Source: Cordylochernes scorpioides
Lineage: Eukaryota; Arthropoda; Arachnida; Pseudoscorpiones; Chernetidae
Direction of reading: 5' to 3'
Assembly: GCA_030710605.1 (NCBI GenBank)
Contig: CP092880.1
Span: 13,583,000-13,646,999 of the forward strand
Length of the DNA stretch: 64,000 nucleotides
Shown here: positions 1 to 11,940 of the stretch, piece after piece
Layout: every line of letters starts with the position of its first letter
Numbering within the stretch: the first letter of the stretch is position 1
Notes under the pieces: generated by a model
What the model saw: only the letters and a program-made list of their open reading frames with translations
What the model was told of the DNA's origin: nothing
Databases searched by the model: none
Translations under genes and position numbers: made by a program

Positions 1-130
1 ACTGAAACAGAAATAGTAACAACAACAAAAAGCTTTATTAATACCTTTCAGTCTTATACAGATTTTCCGAGTAGAAATGTAGGGTACATGCAGGGGAGTA
101 ACAGTAAAAATACCAGTAATAAGCATTGTT
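1..130 (-). repeat. LINE 3' end fragment
   Basis: Read on the minus strand this ends in a short hairpin around gtctt, then AATAAAGC and a (TTG)n tail. The same terminal arrangement recurs at about 4140, 5600, 42450, 45020, 51200 and 54810, so it is the 3' end of a dispersed non-LTR element. The coding part is not present. Confidence 0.6.
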
Positions 131-423
131 ATTATTATTCCCTAGTAGAAAATTTATCTAATATATTAATCTGGGTAAATACGAGGAAAGGGGAAAAATA
201 GATACAAAATATATGTGTAAAAATAAAAAATAAAAAAACATTGGATTTTATATATGATACATAGCCTTTACTAAGATTCTTCGTTCTAATAAAAATTCCT
301 AAGCTACAGAAATGGTAAATTGGAAAGAGAGACTAGGTACATAGGAACTATGTACAATTATGTACAGCCGAGGAGGTCTGCTTCCAAACGACAAAGACAA
401 TAACAATTAACATAATTCTATTT

Positions 424-630
424 GCATCTTGTCAATACATGAAAAAGTTCACAGTCTGCACTATTATTTTAAAATAATTATATATATACATGATACTATG
501 TATAATAAATATGACGCCTCTACCACCGCTGCAGAGTTTGGTGGAGAATCACCAGCGGGTCTCCAGCGACACCACGTGTTTCGCGATCTACAAAGAAAAC
601 GTAGATCGCGTACTTCGTCGCATAAGAAAT
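424..630 (+). repeat. Dispersed repeat R1, copy 1
   Basis: About 200 bp closely matches 6367-6575. The match starts at cttgtcaatacat and runs through a GC-richer block. The block has an open frame of about 37 codons on the plus strand from the ATG near 511, and the other copy keeps the same frame. I do not recognise the peptide. It may be a fragment of an element's coding region or chance. From 631 to 1300 I see no gene. Confidence 0.5.
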
Positions 631-1300
631 AATGATGGCGTGGTCCTCGAGACTAATTGGAAAGATCCAGGACTGTGGGTCCTGTCGATGATGGAGAACA
701 TCTCTCGACCAACCACAGTCCTTCTCGTCTCAACTCAATTCTCAGGAAAAACTTGCCTTGGTTGACGTTAGAACGGAGTGGGCGTAGTCCTGTTCGAAGA
801 GCCAGCGTAGACAATTGATAATTAAAACAATTCTTTTGATTCTTCTAATCTTTTGTTGCAGAAAGAATTAAGATAATATAAAGTGTAATATATAATAAAG
901 GGGCAAAAATGAGGAATAATATATACAGTTGTATATGTACAAATCTCTTCGGCAAGGAAGGTTTCCCCACCTTGAGTGAGTCCTCCTCCAGACAAAGTTC
1001 TTGAACACTCCTGAGTTCCACACCGAGGAAGTACTTATAGATGTGTGTCTTGGCAGACTTATGACGTTATCATCCAGGCCATGCCCGAAGATCCAGCTCT
1101 GCAGGTCAGGGGGTAGAGTTGGCGTAGAGAAATCGCTGTTCCTAATAGAGCTCTCATTATTATTTTTTTAAATTCTAAATCGATTCTGGTCAAAGATTGT
1201 GAATAGGTTATGAAAGGTAAAAATTATTTTATCCAATACAAATAGTAGAATTGTGGATCCAAAGAGAGATCCCAAGTATCAGCAGCTATAATCTAAACAA

Positions 1301-1590
1301 GGGGGTCAGTGGAAGGATGGTCTAAACCGTTGGTTTTCGACCGCTACGACCCAGGATCGAATCCCGCATTGGGCACTTTTTTTTATAATTAAAAGAATGT
1401 TCAAATGGCCCCCGATTCTTGCAAAAGTCTAACCCCACCAGCGAATGCAAGTAACCAAAAGGGGCTCCGGCACATCTGTAAGTGCAAAGTCGAACTTATT
1501 TTCACATGTATAGACATGTGGTGCACTTACAGTAAAAACAGTCGCTAACTACCCACCATGATTATCATGGCCTGTACCACGTGCACTAAC
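1301..1590 (+). repeat. tRNA-derived SINE (family S1), copy 1
   Basis: The head is tRNA-like with an A-box-like stretch after gtcagtggaaggatgg and a B box ggatcgaatcc. A T-run and a conserved body of about 210 bp follow, ending near gtaccacgtg. Copies at 4216-4518 (minus) and 23308-23605 (plus) share the whole structure. It is a Pol III type SINE, not a tRNA gene, because the cloverleaf is incomplete. Confidence 0.75.
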
Positions 1591-1828
1591 GATTAAAAAA
1601 AGTCGAAACATAGAAAAACCCGTCCACTACAGGTTAACTCAGTAAAATAAGTCTTCAACGTGTCCTTTAGACGTGAAAGATCCGTTCGTAATCAAACATT
1701 CCCTTTAATGGTAATAGGCGAAAGAAGAGAGACCAGATGCTTTTTAATGGTAATGGTAATAGGCAAATAAAAAAAACAGACACTTTGTATTGTTCACTAG
1801 TTATCTTTTGAATGTTTATATAAGATTG

Positions 1829-2036
1829 TACCAAAATTTCGTGTTCTTCTTAAAGCGTTGTTTTCTTATTATTTGGCGAATAATATTATTACGGCGAATA
1901 CATAATACATAATACAATTACTTTATATATAATACAAAGACATTATACATAACGGTGAATATTATTATAGCAAATATTATTGGTATTTCAATTTTTTTTT
2001 TGCGAGTGTTTACGAACTTTTGGGGGATAACCTTTT
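1829..2036. mobile_element. Mariner-type MITE (family M1), copy 1
   Basis: The element is internally palindromic (ggcgaataatattatt against aatattattatagcaaat). Its right end reads gtttacgaacttttggggg-ataacctt, which matches the terminal repeats of copies at 15190, 45392 and 49493. It encodes nothing. The left terminus is decayed. Confidence 0.6.
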
Positions 2037-2250
2037 ATATAAGTATAAAAATGTATGTAATATCTATGAAGTTTATTGCAACTTTGAAAGAAGAGATGAG
2101 AAAAATGCTTGGGGCTTGTGTTCATCGACGTTGTCAAAAACATTTTTAAGCAATAATAAGTCACAGATTTATTAAAGAATCGTAAAAAATGTGATTTACA
2201 AATTCTATAAGCTCAGGCGCCTAATTTTATTCTAATATTACATTTTATAG

Positions 2251-2699
2251 TGTCAAATTATATAGACAAATATTTGCACGCTTATCTTATCGTATTTCTT
2301 TAGTGCGAAGAACGTTCTTTTTATCAGATAAGTAAACCGATCTCTCAAGCATTCTAATTGGACGAATGTGGCCATGTTTGTATATAAAGGGGGTTTAAGG
2401 GAATGCATGAGGGAGTGTGGGATAAAGTTTTGTGTAGAGACGCTTATAGTGTTCTCATCGTATTTTATCCGTGTCTGGTGATCTCTTCGCATTCCCTGTG
2501 TAACCCCGGTCCGATCCCTACCTAAGCAGAAATAAAGATAAGTACTGTTTTTTTATTTAACAAATTGTGACTTATTATTTACTTTTTTTGTGTGTGTTAT
2601 ACTCTTGAGTGTACGATTTCTGTGTGTTAGTTACTATTACTCTAGTCCCTAGTAATTTGCAACTTTGTGTGTTATCCCGTAACTAGTAAAATTTTGTCA
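2251..2699 (+). mobile_element. Solo LTR, family LTR-A
   Basis: This 449-bp LTR starts TGTCAAATTATAT and ends TTTTGTCA. It is flanked by the 4-bp target duplication atag (2247-2250 and 2700-2703). Inside are an inverted CCAAT (attgg), a TATA box tatataaag near 2381 and an AATAAA near 2530, as expected for U3 and R. It matches the LTRs of the provirus at 45589-49387. A single LTR with a target duplication means the internal part was lost by LTR-LTR recombination. Confidence 0.88.
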
Positions 2700-2829
2700 A
2701 TAGATTCACATTTACCTGATTATTTCGGTACAGAGAGAGACGAACAAGGTAAATGCTTAAGCCAATAATATTAATATCATTGATCAACGCTGCAATGGTC
2801 TTTGGAATCCTCATATGGTAGTGGATTAT

Positions 2830-3193
2830 TGTTGGAATCTGATATGTGTTAACAAGCTAGTAAGATATTGTAACAAAGTATTTATTAATTTTATTAACAG
2901 AGTATTATTTTTATGATTATATTTTGCTACTCTGTAAATTTCCCTCTTGGCTTATCTTTTGTTTACCATTCATAGTTTGTCCTTGCCTGAAATAAATTGT
3001 TGTCTCATCCTGAAGTTTGTCTTCCCTAATTTTCCACGTGGCATTTTGGTGGAGATGCTGGGTAAGTTAGGGAAGACAAATTGAAGACCACCGAGAAGAC
3101 CTTGAAGCCATGGCTGCTGTGATCTACATTTTCGCAGACTGACTCCAGGATTCTCATCCCGAAGTTGATCTTCGCTAATTTTCCACGTGGCAA
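2830..3193 (+). mobile_element. LTR-B (BEL/Pao-like) with primer-binding site, fragment
   Basis: A 214-bp LTR (2830-3043) starts TGTTGGAATC and ends CCACGTGGCA. It is followed by a tRNA-primer-like stretch, TGGTGGAGATGCTGGGTA, near 3046. The end of the LTR sequence appears again at about 3155-3193, so a leader of roughly 110 bp lies between two LTR ends and the rest of the element is gone. Copies of the LTR are at 5407-5595 and 58755-58930. Assignment to BEL/Pao rests only on the TGTTGG start and primer site. Confidence 0.55.
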
Positions 3194-4135
3194 TATAATA
3201 GACACTTCACAGAAAATATAATCGTTAAATCTATTAATTTAATCGTTTTTATTACTTCTTAAATATTGCTATATTTTATAAATAATGTTCAATTAACCAA
3301 ATAAAATGTTTCGCATATACAAATTCTTTTTAAGACCTTTAATTTTAATACACAATTTTCCTGAGAAATTTGAAAAAAAAAGAAAATAAATTAGATTTTT
3401 AAATGAAAATGTATATCATTATAGCGAGTATTCTGATAAATATATCAAACCACACACACAAAAGCGTTTATTAAGACATATCGTCGTATACACAGATTTC
3501 GATCATTATACATATTGTTGCATCATGGCTAATGTGAACCTATTTTATTTTAATTTGTAATATTATTTTTCATATATTTTAAATTCAAAATTATATTTTA
3601 TATTTATTTATTTTATTAAACAGAATATATGTATTATAGAATCATCATTTGTATTTAGGTACACGTGTGACTTCACTGCTCTCTTTGATGTGAGAAATAA
3701 ATAAATTATTCTGGAGGCTACTTAAAGTAGAGTTATCTCATTATTCGCTTATATAAATTTGTAGGATGGTTGAAACACGTTCTGGTAAGATGCAAGACCC
3801 GGCACAGGAGAGAATCAAGGTTGAAGAGTCTGCCAAGCCGCAACCTGGTGCAACAATATCTAAAGATATAGTTATTTAAGTAAAATATATATACATGCAT
3901 ACAAATATAATATGTGTATAATATTGTCTCTGCATTATACACAACCTCCAATGAAAGACAACCTTCGGGAGTATATAAAGGTATACTTGCTTTTAATTGG
4001 TTACTTGTACCTGCCATTTTGTGCGTTTATCCAGAAAACTGCTCCTATTTGCTAAACTGCTTCAAATACCGCCATTTTATATTCATTATTGTCAGTAGAA
4101 TCATTATCTATCTTTAAACGGCAGCATATATTCAA
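3194..4135. other. AT-rich unannotated stretch
   Basis: I see no coding, RNA or recognisable repeat signal here. The short open frames near 3733-4117 overlap on both strands, lack recognisable motifs and look like chance. Confidence 0.4.
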
Positions 4136-4610
4136 AACAAAAACAACAAAAAGCTTTATTAAGACCTTTAGGTCTTATACAGATTCTCCGAGCAGAATAG
4201 GGTATATACAGGAATTAATATTATCTCAAGTACACGTGGTACAGGCCATGATAATCATGGTGGGTAGAAGTTGGCGACTGATTTTACTGTAAGTGCGCCA
4301 CATGTCTACACATGTGAAAAGCAGCCCGACTTCGCACTTACAAATATGTCAGAATTCCGTTTGGTTATTTGCACTCGCTGGTGGGGTTGAACCTTTGCAA
4401 GAATCAGGTGTCATTGGAGCATTTTCTTTTTAATTAGAAAAAAAGTGCCAATTCGGGATTCAATCCCGGGTCGTAGCGGTCGAAAACCAACGTTTAGACC
4501 ACTCTCTCACTGACTCCCATATACAGGAATAACAGTAATAGTAACAATAATAGCAATGTTATTTATAATGTATCAAATAGGTGGAGAGAAGAAAGAAAGG
4601 TCTTGGTATA
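4136..4610 (-). repeat. LINE 3' UTR, split by a SINE
   Basis: On the minus strand this ends with the gtctt hairpin, AATAAAGC and a (TTG)n tail, like the fragment at 1-130. It is interrupted at 4216-4518 by SINE S1, whose insertion is flanked by a perfect 12-bp repeat of this sequence. Confidence 0.6.
4216..4518 (-). repeat. tRNA-derived SINE S1, copy 2, with target duplication
   Basis: This full-length minus-strand copy has the B box gggattcaatccc on the plus strand. It is bounded by the 12-bp duplication atatacaggaat at 4204-4215 and 4519-4530. It lies inside an older LINE 3' end, so the SINE moved later. Confidence 0.85.
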
Positions 4611-4669
4611 AACTATATACAAGCAATCGAGAACAAGCAGTTACTTTTCTTAAAGAACAATAATTAGTA

Positions 4670-4884
4670 GTAAAACGACACTTGAAGTTACACCGCATGA
4701 GTTTCTTTTAAACGAAAAATCAAAATTTTATTTCAAGGTGAAATATCGACGATTTCTAACCTTTTTGGATGAGGTATGAAAGGATGAATTATGAAGAGCA
4801 ATGACGAACGGAAAAATAAGTGTCCAGGGATGGGAATCGAACTTAAAAGAAACTCATGCGTTGTAACTTCAAGTGTCGTTTTAC
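4670..4884. mobile_element. MITE family M2, copy 1
   Basis: Long terminal inverted repeats (about 35 bp, gtaaaacgacacttgaag and its complement) bound a roughly 215-bp non-coding element. A shorter copy with the same termini is at about 53477-53590. Superfamily not determined. Confidence 0.7.
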
Positions 4885-5084
4885 AATCACAGGCCGTAGT
4901 GTATTATATAATAATTAGTAGTATTTACAGAAATTTAGATTAGTACACGTGAAAAATAATATACAACGATGTATTATACATAATTATTAGGCGTCTATAC
5001 ATTTTATACATGGATGGATCAAGGATTATCTATTGTCGGGATATAAAACCTAGGGGTTAGGCAGCCAATATACTAGCCTTAAGG

Positions 5085-5406
5085 TGACAAAAGTTACTAT
5101 TACAGGTTATCACACAAAAAAAAACAATTTAATAGGACCTAAAGTAAGAGTAATTTATCACATTGAAAAGCGTACACTCAAGAGTACAAGAATAGCAATA
5201 AAAGGGAGTTAAATAAAAACTCACGATTTGCTATATAAAAACAAAACAGTACTTTTATTGTAGTATTGGTAGGGATCGGACCGGGATCACACAGGTATGC
5301 GAGGAGATCACCAGACACGGATAAACCACGCAGAGAACACTTTAAACGTCTCCACACAATAATCCACCACACTGCCTCTCGCAATTCCCTTAGCTCCTTC
5401 TTATAT
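5085..5406 (-). mobile_element. LTR-A solo LTR, 3' part (interrupted)
   Basis: The plus strand begins tgacaaaagttac, the reverse of the LTR-A 3' end, and keeps collinearity with LTR-A up to 5406. The rest of the same LTR resumes at 6029, so one old LTR has been split by a 622-bp insertion. Confidence 0.75.
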
Positions 5407-5595
5407 ATTGCCACGTGGAAAATTAGGGAAGACAAAAACTTCAGGATGAGGCAGCAATTTATTTCAGGCAAGGACCAACTATGAATGGTAAACAAAAGAT
5501 AAGCCACGAGGGAAATTTAGAGAGTAGCAAAATATAAACATAAAAAATTACCACTCTGTTAATAAACATAATAAAATTAATAACTACTTTGTTAC
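5407..5595 (-). mobile_element. LTR-B fragment inside the LTR-A copy
   Basis: This is the reverse complement of the 3' three quarters of LTR-B at 2870-3043, including ccacgtgg and the caggcaaggaccaac block. It sits directly against the LINE 3' end at 5596. Confidence 0.65.
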
Positions 5596-6028
5596 AATAT
5601 ACACATACAAAGCCTTTATTAAGACCCCATTGGTCTTACACAGATTCTCCAGAGTGTAAACAACAATAATCAGGATGAGTGGGGTTTTATATGTACAATA
5701 TTGCATGAAATGCAGTAAAAAGCATGGTCTAACAAAAGAAGAAAAAAAGTTTTGAAGATTAATTATCATTATTATAATGGAAAGATTAATTTATCAGATC
5801 CGCCATAACTCTTCTGAAGAAATTACATACAGATAAAGCAATATATCAGACTTGATAGAAGAGAGTGTACGGTGAAGGCGGCCTATCTCAGAAACAAGAG
5901 TTTCTCTCTCCGTCTTAAGAGATATACATTCAAATATATGGTGTTCTATTTCTGCCTTGATTTTATTTGTGCATAGTAGGCAATTTAGCTCTTCTGCTTT
6001 CAGATTTTTCACATGGCTTTCTCGATGC
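5596..6028 (-). mobile_element. 5'-truncated LINE inside the LTR-A copy
   Basis: The minus strand holds the end of a LINE reverse-transcriptase frame, a 3' UTR and the gtctt hairpin/AATAAAGGC terminus. The whole insert 5407-6028 is bounded by an 11-bp repeat, ccttcttatat, at 5396-5406 and 6029-6039. Confidence 0.65.
5794..6012 (-). pseudogene. LINE ORF2 C-terminus fragment
   Basis: The 72-residue frame keeps the cysteine-rich tail of a non-LTR reverse transcriptase (C-x2-C, then H and C, in CLLCTNKIKAEIEHHIFEC). It is very similar to the last 80 residues of the LINE frame ending at 44603. The catalytic domain is absent because of 5' truncation, so it is a dead end-fragment. Confidence 0.7.
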
Positions 6029-6164
6029 CCTTCTTATATGCAAACATGGCCACATTCGTCCAATGAGAAGGCGTGATAGATTGGTTTACATAACAAACGA
6101 AAATTACATTCTTCCCGTTAAATACTGATATAAACCTGCTTATGTTTTTCAATATAATTTGACA
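6029..6164 (-). mobile_element. LTR-A solo LTR, 5' part (interrupted)
   Basis: It resumes the LTR interrupted at 5406 and ends aatataatttgaca, the reverse of the LTR-A start. Together the two parts make one old LTR-A copy. Confidence 0.7.
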
Positions 6165-6366
6165 AAGGTTTTACTTTAATAACAAGCATGAGCACAAGCA
6201 GAGAGACACACCGGTGTTCTAGAATGGAGGCATGTTATATTAAGTAAAAATTATATTGACACATCAAATATTTCTTACTTCGACATAATAGGAATTGACA
6301 CAGTGGAAACTGCATTCCAGTATTCATGTCCATTTTAGAAAATTGACAATTAAAATAATTTTATTG

Positions 6367-6575
6367 ACATCTTGTCAATACATTCAAAGTGCACAGTCTG
6401 CACTATTTAAAAAAGATAATATGCCTTATATACACTATGTACAATGAATATGGCACCTCTGCCAGCGCTGCAGAGTTTGGTGGAGAATCACCAGCGGGTC
6501 TCCAGCGACACCACGTATTTCGTGATCTACGAAGAATACGTTGATCGCGTACTTCGCCGCTGAGGAGATGGTGAT
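6367..6575 (+). repeat. Dispersed repeat R1, copy 2
   Basis: It matches 424-630. The plus-strand frame from the ATG near 6450 stays open for about 37 codons and then meets a stop. Most differences from copy 1 in this frame change the residue. Confidence 0.5.
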
Positions 6576-8390
6576 GTCCATTTTAGAATCTTGGTGCATC
6601 CGAGTGGGCCCTTCGATTTGATAATAATTTTAAATATATATATACAGTAGAACTTGGATAATTTGAACGTCTTCAATTCCAATATTTATCTTGGTCCCTA
6701 GAATTTCCTTTTTTAATTCGAATTTTTGGATAATTCGAATTTTTTTTTCTTGGTCCCTTGGGCTTCAAATTATTCAAGTTCGTCTGTATTTTTATAAGGT
6801 AAAATTTGAATAATAGTTATGAATATCTGTATTTCTGAACGCGCTTTCGTATTCTATATTTGCTAATAGTTCATTAATCAGGATATCAATAATTTTCATA
6901 AGATGTCTAGCGGAACTATATGTTATGGGTTGGAATGGTCATGGGTAAAATTGGCTGTTTCTTTCCCGGCTGAGAAAGAGGAGAAGGTGCGCGCGACCAT
7001 CGGGCGTCCTTCATTAGGCTGATGAGGTAGAGAGGGAGGGTCGCGACCCTAATTACACAGGGAGATCGCCCAACTGTTTCTTGGGAAATTCTCCCTCGTA
7101 GGCTGAAACAAAGGAAGCGTGTACAACTCCTTCCTTTACCCAGCTCGAATTGTACCTTTTTTCAATTACGCTGAGGAAAGACGATTGCTTCAGACAATGC
7201 TTAATAGAATCCATCCAAAGTGGTCCTAGAATCTGTAAAGAGTTTTTCAAATTAGCTAAACTAAATTGCAATAGGGTGAAATCTATGAATGAGTTAGCTA
7301 ATGAAGATCCACGTACCTGAAGGAACCTTCAGTTTCTCTGGTCATCAGCAGGTTCTGTTCTTCAGTGGCGTCCTGAGTATTGTGGCCTTTATTTCTTCAT
7401 AGTTTTTCCTTTTTATCCAGATCGTCACTTCTTTTTCTACCAACCTTTTTCTTTCCATTCTTTTTAGATTCATTCGTCAATACATTTCCTCTTAATATGT
7501 CTTTCCAATATTTATGCCTTTTCCTGATGACTTTCAAAATAGGTCTCATTCTTCTTTAGTTCTTCGTTCCTATAATTCTGTCTCAAAAAGCATTTATATT
7601 GAAATAATGCCCAACTTTCTTCGAGAAGTCAACTCCAGGAGTGAGACAAGCAGTATTCATGTTTTCAAATATAGGAGAATTGAGCTTGACTATTATAAAG
7701 TATCAAAAATAAAGAAAATTATTGTGCAAGGTTTTTTGATACTTTATAATAGTATTCATGCATATTAGATGATCTCTCACGGGAGGTTTGATTTTCTTTT
7801 TATGCTTTTATTCATAATTGATAAGTTAAGAAGTACAAAGTTAAAATTTTATATAAATATTTCTTTTTTTTTCAGTATTTCAATAATATATTATTATTCA
7901 CAAATTTGTGTGTTGATTAGATGTAAAAAAGAACCCTAATATTATTTAGAATTTCATAAAGATTTTAGATTTTAAAAAATAAAGTGTTATCTTTTGAAAA
8001 CGTTGAGTCATATTAAGTTCAAATTTCCCAAATTAAAATTTCGAGAAAAGGATCCAATGTCCCAGTAAGTAATCAATCAGATATTTCATAGATAGCGCTG
8101 TATGTGAACCAACGATTTCTGAAATATAATTAATCTTTCTTAAATCGGTCATATTGTTTTAATCAATCTTAGATTCTTCAAATATCTCTGGAATCCTCCT
8201 TTAAGCGACTGTCTAAGGATTTTGTCAGTTGGAATGGAGAATAAAGAATATCTTATGTTACTTTTGGGTTGAATGATCCCAACTTTCTCCATAGGATCTA
8301 GTGTTGATGTGGTATTCGTCTACTATTGTCTATATTAGATTACCCTTAGTCTATCCTTGTTAGCAGAATCATGCTGTCCACGGATTATTC
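6576..8390. other. Unannotated stretch with one small palindrome
   Basis: I find no gene I can support. A 72-codon minus-strand frame at 7053-7271 has no motif I recognise. At 7689-7753 a perfect inverted repeat of about 20 bp (tattataaagtatcaaaaa and its complement, with a loop of about 22 bp) could be a tiny MITE. Confidence 0.4.
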
Positions 8391-8395
8391 TTGGT

Positions 8396-8900
8396 GTTAG
8401 AGCTGGGATCAGAAAACAATACAGATCTCATGGTACTATGGAGCAGGACTTTACCCAGATGTATCTATAGATACTTCGTGATGTTAGAGCTGGGGTCAGG
8501 AATCAATACATATCTCATGGTACTATGGAGGAGGACTCTACCCAGATGTTCCTATAGATACTTCCTGATGTTAGAGCTGGGGTCAGGAAACTACCCCAAT
8601 CTCATGGTACTATGGAGGAGGACTCTACCCAGATGTTCCTATAGATACTTCCTGATGTTAGAGCTGGGGTCAGGAAACTACCCCAATCTCATGGTACTAT
8701 GGAGGAGGACTCTACCCAGATGTTTCTATAAATACTTCCTGTTGTTAGAGCTGGGGCCAGGAAACAGTACAGATCTCATGGTACTATGGAGGAGGACTCT
8801 ACCCAGATGTATCTATAGATACTTCCTGATTTTAGAGCTGGGATCAGGAAACAATACAGATCTCGTGGTGCTATGGAAAACAATAACTATATTATCAAAT
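8396..8900 (+). repeat. 87-bp tandem repeat, about 5.7 copies
   Basis: The phrase gttagagctggg recurs at 8396, 8483, 8570, 8657 and 8744, and as a variant at 8831, a strict 87-bp period. Because 87 is a multiple of three, one frame stays open for 174 codons (8391-8915). I see no start context, signal peptide or known domain, so I treat the open frame as a by-product. Confidence 0.9.
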
Positions 8901-9599
8901 GTGTTCAAAATATAAGCAGAAGCTGTTAAGCATAGGATATCTTCCTCCTATATTTGCATATGCTACAACCCATGCTGAATGTTGTAACATGGTGAAAATA
9001 GAAAGTGTTACATCCATAATGTAATATCATGAAATTAGGCATGAAGGTACGGCCTATTACATTTAAAACTTTCTACATTTATATATTTTAGACGTTTTGT
9101 TTGCAAAACATAATCATTCATTTCACGCCGCAAGATGTTAATTGAGCTAATTTCACGTTTTTTCTTCAACTCCTTCTGAAGGAAAATAGTTTCTATTTTT
9201 ATTAGTGTATAAAAACGTTTACGAAAGCTTATGTTTATACTTTGATACGTCTAATAAAAAAAGAACCATTGCTGAAAAAAGAACTTCATTTACTTCAGGA
9301 ATAAAAACGCGATTATTTTCATGAATATATCTTCAGCTATCTTTGTTTTATTAAGGAAAGCCATGATGGCAACTAAATCAGCCTTTACAAAAGACTAAAA
9401 TGATTGATCGATGAAGCTAAGGAGATAAAAAAACTAACTCACAAATCTCTTCCCAATATTTATATTATAAATTTTGCATATTTTTAAGTAATCTGTGTTT
9501 TTGATCAGTACAGTCAAAATTTATATAATTTATCCATATTACATGAGACACAAGAGAAAAAAGGCCTGAATAACTACTCTAATAATGCTGATAGAGCGT

Positions 9600-11940
9600 G
9601 TTTATTTTAGCGATATTCAATCAATTTTACATTCCATTGCAAAATTTTGATTGAGAAAAATAAAGGTGACAATGATTTCTGAGTTCTTATGTAACGTCCT
9701 CGATATTTGATCGATTTTACACAACATTGCGTAGATTTAATTGAGAAAAATAAAGTTGACAATGGTTTCAAAAGGGTGTTCTTATGTAAATTTAGCGATA
9801 TTCGATCTATTTTGCACACTATTGCGTAGAGTTCATTGAAAAAAATAAAGTTTACAATGGTTGCCTCAGTAAGTTTTGTGTAAAATCAGCAATCTATTTT
9901 ACATACCATTGCGTAGATTTCAATTGTTGGAGTAAAGTTAACAATGGTTTTTAAGTGAGTTCTTATGTACCTTTAGTGGTGGTATTTGATCCATTTTACA
10001 CACCATTATGTAGATTTTATTGAGAAAAATAAAGTTGACAATGCCTACTAAGTGAATAATTATGTAACCTCAGTGATATTTGATCTAGTTTACACACCAT
10101 GTGTGTTTCAATGAAAAAAAGAGTAAAGTTTACAATAGTTGCTAAGTGAGTTTTTATATAACTTCAGCAATATATGATCAATTTGCACACCATTGTGTAG
10201 ATTTCATTGATAGAGAGAAAAATAACGTTGACAATAGCTGCTAAGTGAATAATTATGTAACCTCAGCAATTTATGATCTATTTTATACGCCTTTGCGTAG
10301 ATTCAATTGAGAGAAAAATAAAGTTAACAATGGTTTCTGAGCGAGTTCTTATGTAACTTAGCGATTTTAGCTATATTTGATATATTTTACACACCATTTT
10401 GTGAATTTTAATTGAAAGAGTAATGTTCACAATAATTTATAAGTGAGTTCTTATGTAACACTTTATGAATATATGACCGATTTACACACCATTGCGTAGA
10501 TTTAATTGAGAAAAAGAAAGTTAACAATGGTTTATAAGTGAGTTTCAATGTAACTTGAGCTATCTTTGATATATTTTACACACCATTGTTTGCATTTTAA
10601 TTGAAAGAGTAATGTTCACAATAATTTCTCAGTGAGTTCTTATGTAACACTTTATGAATATATGACCGATTTACACACCATTGCGTAGATTTAATTGAGA
10701 AAAAGAAAGTTAACAATGGTTTATAAGTGAGTTTCAATGTAACTTGAGCTATCTTTGATATATTTTACACACCATTGTTTGCATTTTAATTGAAAGAGTA
10801 ATGTTCACAATAATTTCTAAGTGAGTTCTTATGTAACTTTAGGAATATATGACCGATTTACACACCATTATGTAGATTTAATTGAGAAAAAGAAAGTTAA
10901 CAATGGTTTATAAGTGAGTTTCAATGTAACTTGAGCAATCTTTGATATATTTTACACACCATTGTTTGCATTTTAATTGAAAGAGTAATGTTCACAATAA
11001 TTTCTAAGTGAGTTCTTATGTAACTTTAGGAATATATGACCGATTTACACACCATTATGTAGATTTAATTGAGAAAAAGAAAGTTAACAATGGTTTATAA
11101 GTGAGTTTCAATGTAACTTGAGCAATCTTTGATATATTTTACACACCATTGTTTGCATTTTAATTGAAAGAGTAATGTTCACAATAATTTCTAAGTGAGT
11201 TCTTATGTAACTTTAGGAATATATGACCGATTTACACACCATTATGTAGATTTAATTGAGAAAAAGAAAGTTAACAATGGTTTATAAGTGAGTTTCAATG
11301 TAACTTGAGCTATCTTTGATATATTTTACACATCATTGTTTGCATTTTAATTGAAAGAGTAATGTTCACAATAATTTCTAAGTGAGTTCTTATGTAACTT
11401 TAGGAATATATGACCGATTTACACACCATTATGTAGATTTAATTGAGAAAAAGAAAGTTAGCAATGGTTTCTAAGTGAGTTTCAATGTAACTTGAGCAAT
11501 CTTTGATATATTTTACACACCATTGTGTGCATTTTAATTGAAAGAGTAATGTTCACAATAATTTCTAAGTGAGTTCTTATGTAACTTTAGGAATATATGA
11601 CCGATTTACACACCATTGCGTAGATTTCATTGAGAAAAAGAAAGTTAGCAATGGTTTCTAAGTGAGTTTCAATGTAACTTGAGCAATCTTTGATATATTT
11701 TACACACCATTGTGTGCATTTTAATTGAAAGAGTAATGTTCACAATAATTTCTTAGTGATTTATGTAACTTTATAGCATTATATGACCGATTTACATTGC
11801 GTAGATTTAATTGAGAAAAATAAAGTTAACAATGGTTTATAAGTGAGTTTCAATGTAACTTGAGCGATCTTTGATATATTTTACACATCATTGTGTGCAT
11901 TTTAATAAAATAGTAATGTCCACAATGGTTGCTAAGGAAC
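9600..11940 (+). repeat. Satellite-like array, ~93-bp monomers forming a 187-bp higher-order repeat
   Basis: Each monomer carries ttacacaccattgtgtag, an aattgagaaaaa block and aagtgagttcttatgtaac. In the left part (9600-10440) monomers are divergent. From about 10440 they alternate as dimers, with gaccgatttacac at 10475, 10664, 10851, 11038, 11225, 11412, 11599 and 11785, a period of 186-189 bp. The array is flanked on both sides (about 9486-9565 and 12008-12085) by diverged copies of one sequence beginning gtaatctgtgttttt. Confidence 0.92.

Noticed and set aside
1301..1590. Functional tRNA gene
   Set aside because: A and B boxes are present but the cloverleaf is incomplete, and three copies share a 200-bp non-tRNA body. 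It is a SINE.
7053..7271. 72-codon minus-strand gene
   Set aside because: No domain, start context or splice signals, and surrounding sequence has stops in all frames.
8391..8915. 174-codon frame as a repeat protein
   Set aside because: It follows from an 87-bp tandem period. No independent coding evidence.
9600..11940. CRISPR-like array
   Set aside because: Units are contiguous satellite monomers without unique spacers, in a eukaryotic genome.
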